Part shown: piece after piece, positions 61,576-64,000 of the stretch | How positions within the stretch are numbered: the stretch's first letter is position 1 | Layout of the letters: each line of letters begins with the position of its first letter | DNA from: DASQLQ01 sp035629935 | GTDB lineage: Bacteria; Actinomycetota; CADDZG01; WHSQ01 | Assembly: GCA_035629935.1 (NCBI GenBank) | Contig: DASQLQ010000066.1 | Coordinates: 36,684-100,683 of the forward strand | Direction: 5' to 3' | Length of the DNA stretch: 64,000 nt | The notes under the pieces: model-generated | The model's input: only the letters and a program-made list of their open reading frames with translations | Databases searched by the model: none | Told to the model about the DNA's origin: nothing | Made by a program: the position numbers and the translations under genes

Positions 61576-62205
61576 CTAAGCGTCGATCCCGGACTGCCTT
61601 TCTTCCGCCGCGGAAAGAAGTGAGTCGACGATCCGCCGCGCGCTATCGAGCGTCTCGCTCATGGCTTCGGCGCTTCTCGCGTTCTCGCCCATCTCCAGCG
61701 CCAATTTCGCCACCGTCAGACCTTGGACCACTTTGTTGTGAAGTTCCGCCGCTTGTCGCTGTCGTAGCTCCACTTCTCGTAACTCGAGGCGCGCTTCCTC
61801 GCCGGCCTTGCGTTCTGAGATGTCACGAACGATCGCGAGAACGAAGCGCGAGCCCTCCGAATCCACCTGGTCGACGGGCGTCAACGTCAGCTCGATGGCG
61901 ACCTTTCGCTGGTCCTTCCTCATTCCGGTGAGCTCGACGGGCATGCCGCTGTCGATCAGGGGACCCGAGCCCATCTCCTGAAAGCGAGCTAGACCTTTCC
62001 TGTGAGCGTCGCGCAGGTTCTCGGGGACCAGGGCATGCAAAGGAAGGAGGAGTGCTTCTCTCTCCTCGTAGCGGAACAGGTTCACAGCCTGCTGATTCCA
62101 CAGAACGATCCGTTCCGTTTTGGCGTTCGCCACGATGACCGCGTCTCTGATCGCGTAGAAAAGGCTTCCGATCCCGAAATCGGCCGGTTCGAAGACATCA
62201 CCCAC
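61576..62205 (-). CDS. PAS protein with HisKA_3-like helix but no ATPase domain
   Basis: 209 residues. PAS ~12-130 (IRDAVIVANAKTERIVLWNQ, FVLAIVRDISERK), a helix EEARLELREVELRQRQ, then AAELHNKVVQGLTVAKLAL, which matches the phospho-acceptor helix of NarX/DesK-type (HisKA_3) kinases, His included, and a second helix to the end. No HATPase_c follows in frame. It could be a phosphotransfer or dimerisation partner for a kinase elsewhere, or a truncated kinase. GTG start. Confidence 0.8.
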   Translation of the reverse strand: MGDVFEPADFGIGSLFYAIRDAVIVANAKTERIVLWNQQAVNLFRYEEREALLLPLHALVPENLRDAHRKGLARFQEMGSGPLIDSGMPVELTGMRKDQRKVAIELTLTPVDQVDSEGSRFVLAIVRDISERKAGEEARLELREVELRQRQAAELHNKVVQGLTVAKLALEMGENARSAEAMSETLDSARRIVDSLLSAAEERQSGIDA

Positions 62206-62245
62206 ACCGGCATCTTCCTGCTAAATAGCGCGGGAGGGAAGGTGA

Positions 62246-62731
62246 TCAGTCCGCCAGCACCCACAGGGCCCAGCAACCAACCATCCCCAGTCCGGCCGCA
62301 AGCTGAACAAGCACCCCCAACCCGAACCCAACGACCATGGCCTTCGTCGCCGTCCACGCGGTTGCCCAGTCCCCCGTCCGAGCTTTCTCGGCGAGGAGAA
62401 CCCCCAGGATGGCCCCCAAGGGAAGACCCACTATGGGGACGACGAAGAATCCGATCACTCCCAGCACCAGCCCCGCGATGACGCTGGTGCGGGGCGCTCC
62501 CGCGGAGGCGGCGCGCCGGTGAGGCAGGACGAGGCCGAGGGTCATGCCGGCGACCATCAGCGCGGTGATGACGGCGAATGCCACCCATCCGACGCCCGAG
62601 AAACCGGCGAACAAGCCGTAGACCAATGCGGCCCCCCAAACGATCGGAAGCCCGGGAAAGAACGGAAGGACGACGCCGAGAAGGCCGACCAACATAGTGA
62701 GAGCGACCAGGAAGACCCCGATCGCGCTCAC
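62246..62731 (-). CDS. DUF456 membrane protein
   Basis: 161 residues, four or five helices, with VVLPFFPGLPIVWGAALVY (the family's LPxxPG motif) and FFVVPIVGLPLGAILGVLLAE. Function unknown. GTG start, 7 bases after the upstream gene's stop. Confidence 0.88.
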   Translation of the reverse strand: MSAIGVFLVALTMLVGLLGVVLPFFPGLPIVWGAALVYGLFAGFSGVGWVAFAVITALMVAGMTLGLVLPHRRAASAGAPRTSVIAGLVLGVIGFFVVPIVGLPLGAILGVLLAEKARTGDWATAWTATKAMVVGFGLGVLVQLAAGLGMVGCWALWVLAD

Positions 62732-62738
62732 TTAATTG

Positions 62739-64000
62739 TTAGTGGTTGAGCAGGAACGCCAGCGGAGCGAACCCCGGGTCCTTGCGTCGAGAAGGCCGAC
62801 CGAGCTTGGGTGCATCGTGGACGATCGAGTTCTCGATGATGTAGAGCCCCGAGTAAGTAAGCGCATAGTCCTTCAAGCCGTAACGGTGGTCGTTGATCTC
62901 CGTCGGCATGGGAAGGCCGCCTCCCATGATCCGGATCTGGCCTTTCCCAACCTTCATCTCTCCGATCGATGTTTGCGAACCGTCGTCGGTCGAGACCAAG
63001 CCTGTCGGCCCGGTGGTGCCCACGACATGACCGCCCGCCTCTTCCCACGCAGCCGTTGCAACGACGGACATCGGAGATTGGTCATCCCCGATCCCGTAGC
63101 CAACGAGCGTAGCCTCCGCCAACTGGCGGGCGTTGGGACGAAGACGAGCCACCATCGGGCTCTCGAAGTCAACGATGTTGGAATACGGCTGGTAGACCTT
63201 TATATCCGTTACCGCCTCCTTGGGGACCACCCCGATCCTCGGCAAGAGACGCAGAGCGCGGTCGGTGAGGAACAGGTTTCCCCCGCGGCTGACCCACGAC
63301 CTGATGTTCTTGAAATACACCTTCTTCTTGTACTTGCGACCCTTTGCATCCTTGGGTGCCTTCGTGTCGGCAAGCATCAAGGTGTCGAAGCGATTCAGAT
63401 ATTTCTTCTTTTTGGCGATGTCCGCGGGGAGAGCCTTCGTAAAGCCTCCCTCGATCAGGCGCCCTTCCTCTTTGAAGAAGTTCATGTTGGTTGCCCGGTA
63501 ATGGGCCTGCTTAACCGGTTTTCCGTTCGCACCAACACCGTCCTGGTTGGGCCCGGGGAGAGTTCCGGCGCCGTTCTTGTCTGTGTCGGTGATGACCTTT
63601 GGCTTATAGAGGTAGCCGACTCGGCCCTTGGGGTCGATCCTCGTGTTCTTCTCGTTGAACTCCTTGGTCTGGTACATGGCGTAAGCCATGGCGGTCTTGA
63701 TGATGGCCCTCGTCGCGTTCACGTAGTTCTCTTGGAAGATGTTCGCCCAGGGTCGACCGTAGGCGCGAAAGTCAGAATGGTTGAACGCGATCTCGTAGTC
63801 CATGCCCGTGACGCCGAGCTCTGAGGCGAGGTAGTCGCCGACGAAGCCCGTGTCCGTGTAGCCGAGGGTGTCCCAGACGGTCCCCCAGCGCGCCGGCTTG
63901 GTCGGGATCGTGTTCTTGGGCGCGCCGTAGTCCTCGATGCCCTCGCCGGTGTCGCCACCCGTGCGGGCCTCGAGCTCGTCGATGGTGCCCATGAACAGGG
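62739..64000 (-). CDS. C-terminal part of a large, probably secreted protein of unknown function
   Basis: At least 420 residues, open to the right edge, so the N-terminus is missing. Features: GTVWDTLGYTDTGFVGDYLA, MDYEIAFNHSDFRAYG, then a Rossmann-like/ThuA-like stretch (RFDTLMLADTKAP, VSRGGNLFLTDRALRLL) and GKGQIRIMGGGLP. The first part recalls the end of large actinobacterial M14-type carboxypeptidases (weak, from memory). The neighbouring complete M14 gene is separate. ATG 63992 is internal. Confidence 0.6.
   Translation of the reverse strand, partial: LFMGTIDELEARTGGDTGEGIEDYGAPKNTIPTKPARWGTVWDTLGYTDTGFVGDYLASELGVTGMDYEIAFNHSDFRAYGRPWANIFQENYVNATRAIIKTAMAYAMYQTKEFNEKNTRIDPKGRVGYLYKPKVITDTDKNGAGTLPGPNQDGVGANGKPVKQAHYRATNMNFFKEEGRLIEGGFTKALPADIAKKKKYLNRFDTLMLADTKAPKDAKGRKYKKKVYFKNIRSWVSRGGNLFLTDRALRLLPRIGVVPKEAVTDIKVYQPYSNIVDFESPMVARLRPNARQLAEATLVGYGIGDDQSPMSVVATAAWEEAGGHVVGTTGPTGLVSTDDGSQTSIGEMKVGKGQIRIMGGGLPMPTEINDHRYGLKDYALTYSGLYIIENSIVHDAPKLGRPSRRKDPGFAPLAFLLNH

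Overview
The window reads as chromosomal DNA of a high-GC (roughly 60% by eye), Gram-positive-type bacterium, most probably an uncultured or deep-branching member of the Actinomycetota. Supporting points are a pyrR-pyrB-pyrC-carA-carB pyrimidine operon, heavy use of GTG/TTG starts, lipoprotein and sortase-type anchors (LAATG, LPFTG), actinobacterial families such as DUF6351, DUF6328, TIGR01906 and DUF1059, an LigC-like ligase, and no outer-membrane genes. I see no IS element, prophage, plasmid gene or CRISPR array. Genes are tightly packed: no gene-free stretch exceeds about 200 bases, many co-directional neighbours share a 4-base ATGA overlap, and several convergent pairs share their stop codons.

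Layout. 1-5280: pyrimidine operon on the minus strand (5' part of carB, a VOC protein, carA, pyrC, pyrB, pyrR), led by a PyrR-type RNA site and an attenuator hairpin; next to it is a secreted CocE-type hydrolase. 6.9-16.0 kb: signalling block with two receiver-kinase fusions, a 2145-residue soluble hybrid kinase carrying eleven 92-residue HAMP-pair repeats, and a stand-alone receiver. 16.1-31.9 kb: EamA transporter, msrB, and a series of exported proteins (beta-lactamase fold, TIM-barrel-like, trypsin-like protease, BNR propeller, PD40 lipoprotein, cupredoxin, DUF6351), with plsC-like and lgt lipid genes and one tiny 42-codon gene.

31.9-41.2 kb: KdpDE-type two-component pair divergent from a KimA-type potassium permease, small membrane proteins, tRNA-Val and tRNA-Cys, bioY, and a divergent pair of DNA-related enzymes (PHP-domain phosphoesterase and ATP-dependent ligase). 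41.3-49.3 kb: cyclic-di-GMP and phosphorelay block (GGDEF-EAL protein, DUF1059, MASE-like/PAS hybrid kinase, receiver-HD-GYP, and a membrane HD-GYP with a very long repetitive extracellular tail). 49.5-64.0 kb: cell-surface block with an LPFTG-anchored acidic protein of eight CH/HxxxH repeats, an ECF-like sigma factor with a propeller-bearing membrane partner, an FG-GAP/UnbV lipoprotein, a lone type IV pilin ending in polyglycine, a large BNR protein, an M14 carboxypeptidase, a TPR protein, a PAS/HisKA_3 protein without an ATPase domain, DUF456, and the 3' part of a large unknown gene.

How it fits together (inference): apart from housekeeping pyrimidine, lipoprotein and potassium genes, the window is dominated by environmental signalling (hybrid kinases, cyclic-di-GMP) and by secreted or wall-anchored proteins rich in beta-propellers and acidic repeats. 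This suggests a free-living cell that invests heavily in surface remodelling and extracellular hydrolysis. The least explained elements are the CH-repeat wall protein beside the HD-GYP protein with an extracellular tail, the HAMP-array kinase module, and the 42-codon gene at 19967.
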